Source: JANLVJ01 sp031363945
Lineage (GTDB): Bacteria; Bacteroidota; Bacteroidia; Sphingobacteriales; Sphingobacteriaceae
NCBI GenBank assembly: GCA_031363945.1
Contig: JANLVJ010000013.1
Coordinates: 62,001 to 126,000, forward strand
Length of the DNA: 64,000 nt
Direction: 5' to 3'
A model generated the notes under the pieces. It had not been told where the DNA came from and searched no databases. It saw only the letters and a list, made by a program, of their open reading frames with translations. This document shows positions 63,465-64,000 of the stretch, piece by piece; position 1 is the stretch's first letter; every line of letters begins with the position of its first letter. Made by a program: the position numbers and the translations under genes.

Positions 63465-64000
63465 TTAAGATTCTTCACGAATGCGCATATTGGTATAAAC
63501 CACGTTCACATCTTCGTCTTCTTCCATTTTATCAATCAGCTTGGTTAATTCTTCTTCCTGTTCCGGGCTTATGTCCATGTATGATAGCGGAAAACGCTGG
63601 AGATCAGAGCTGATTACATGTACACCTTTTTCTTCCAGGGCTTTTTGCATGCCTCCAAAATCAACGAATGCAGTATAGATAATTATTTCGCCTTCATCTT
63701 CTTCCAGATCTTCGGCGCCAAAATCAATTAATTCAAGTTCAAGTTCTTCAAGACTCATACCACCGGCATTGATTCTAAATACACCCTTTCTTTCAAAAAC
63801 AAAGTTCAGCATGCCTGAAGTACCCAGACTGCCTTCGTTTCTGGTGAAAATACTGCGTACATTGGCTACTGTGCGTTTTATATTATCAGTAGATGTTTCT
63901 ACCAGCACTGCTACACCATGTGCACCATACCCTTCATAAACAACTTCTTCATAATTCTTTTCATCTTTTGAAGAAGCACGTTTTATTGCGGCATCAATGC
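63465..64000 (-). CDS. YebC/PmpR-family protein, 5' end outside window
   Basis: Only the last 178 codons are visible; the frame is open to the window edge (…YEEVVYEGYGAHGVAVLVE), which is the family's central motif. GSLGTSGMLNFVFERKGVF and the acidic middle, followed by RFPLSYMDIS and a C-terminal helical segment, complete the pattern. YebC proteins were called transcriptional regulators, and recent work ties the family to relief of ribosome stalling on proline runs. It is convergent with the DUF5009 gene. Confidence 0.95.
   Translation of the reverse strand, partial: IDAAIKRASSKDEKNYEEVVYEGYGAHGVAVLVETSTDNIKRTVANVRSIFTRNEGSLGTSGMLNFVFERKGVFRINAGGMSLEELELELIDFGAEDLEEDEGEIIIYTAFVDFGGMQKALEEKGVHVISSDLQRFPLSYMDISPEQEEELTKLIDKMEEDEDVNVVYTNMRIREES

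Noticed and set aside
1..64000. CRISPR arrays, insertion sequences, prophage, tRNA and rRNA genes
   Set aside because: Read on both strands; no regularly spaced repeats, transposase, integrase, cloverleaf-like or rRNA-like sequence was seen.

Overview
The window looks like the chromosome of a free-living member of the Bacteroidota, most likely order Sphingobacteriales. The base composition is AT-rich. Clear Shine-Dalgarno sequences are rare, and several genes have promoter elements of the Bacteroidota type (TTG about 20 bases upstream of TAnnTTTG). Type IX secretion genes (porT, porG, one small cargo protein), a TamL/TamB pair, a BamA-Skp-Skp group, a TonB-dependent receptor with a carboxypeptidase-like N-terminal domain and a small Hc1-type histone all point the same way. 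Most of the window is core genome. I saw no rRNA, tRNA, insertion sequence, prophage or CRISPR array, and no gene-free stretch longer than 300 bases.

Layout. 1-4.6 kb holds the end of a GH127-like gene, an S4 RNA-binding protein, a TPR sensor kinase, and a two-gene unit that I read as a stand-alone nuclease-toxin domain with its putative immunity protein. 4.7-7.5 kb has a Skp-like lipoprotein divergent from gyrB. 7.6-17.9 kb (minus strand) has tamB-tamL, mdh, a small Omp85-type barrel and a retropepsin-like protease. 18-24.5 kb (plus) has dnaE, trxA, a DUF58 protein, a class III aminotransferase and a tiny lysine-rich secreted protein. 24.6-26.5 kb (minus) is an ECF sigma, anti-sigma and periplasmic sensor group, with a 29-base tandem repeat just upstream. 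26.7-32.4 kb (minus) is a cell-wall and secretion group: T9SS cargo, FAH-family protein, M23 peptidase, peroxiredoxin, L,D-transpeptidase. 32.5-38.8 kb has the histone-like protein, an amino acid permease, a PAP2 phosphatase, and the pepF, UbiA-type prenyltransferase and engB genes.

38.8-44.1 kb (plus) has ubiE/menG, porT, an SDR, a YqeY protein, a hydrolase, a CBS protein and nadK. 44.2-53.6 kb has a TonB-dependent receptor followed by porG, uppS, bamA, skp, skp and murI. 53.7-64 kb has a long PurF-like amidotransferase, a LysE exporter divergent from a FucP-type sugar symporter, guaA, a periplasmic-binding-fold lipoprotein, an RsmB-like methyltransferase, a DUF5009 membrane protein and the end of a YebC-family gene.

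How it fits together. Envelope biogenesis dominates: BamA with two Skp chaperones, TamL/TamB, undecaprenyl diphosphate synthesis (UppS), D-glutamate supply (MurI), peptidoglycan remodelling (M23, L,D-transpeptidase) and type IX secretion. Menaquinone synthesis is represented by the UbiA-family protein and UbiE/MenG. The candidate worth most attention is the orphan toxin/immunity-like pair at 3841-4618. Other oddities are a GH127 homologue without recognisable catalytic residues, a tamB gene without a plausible standard start codon, and a tandem repeat in front of the ECF sigma gene. All identifications rest on reading the sequence and recalled family knowledge; no database search was run.
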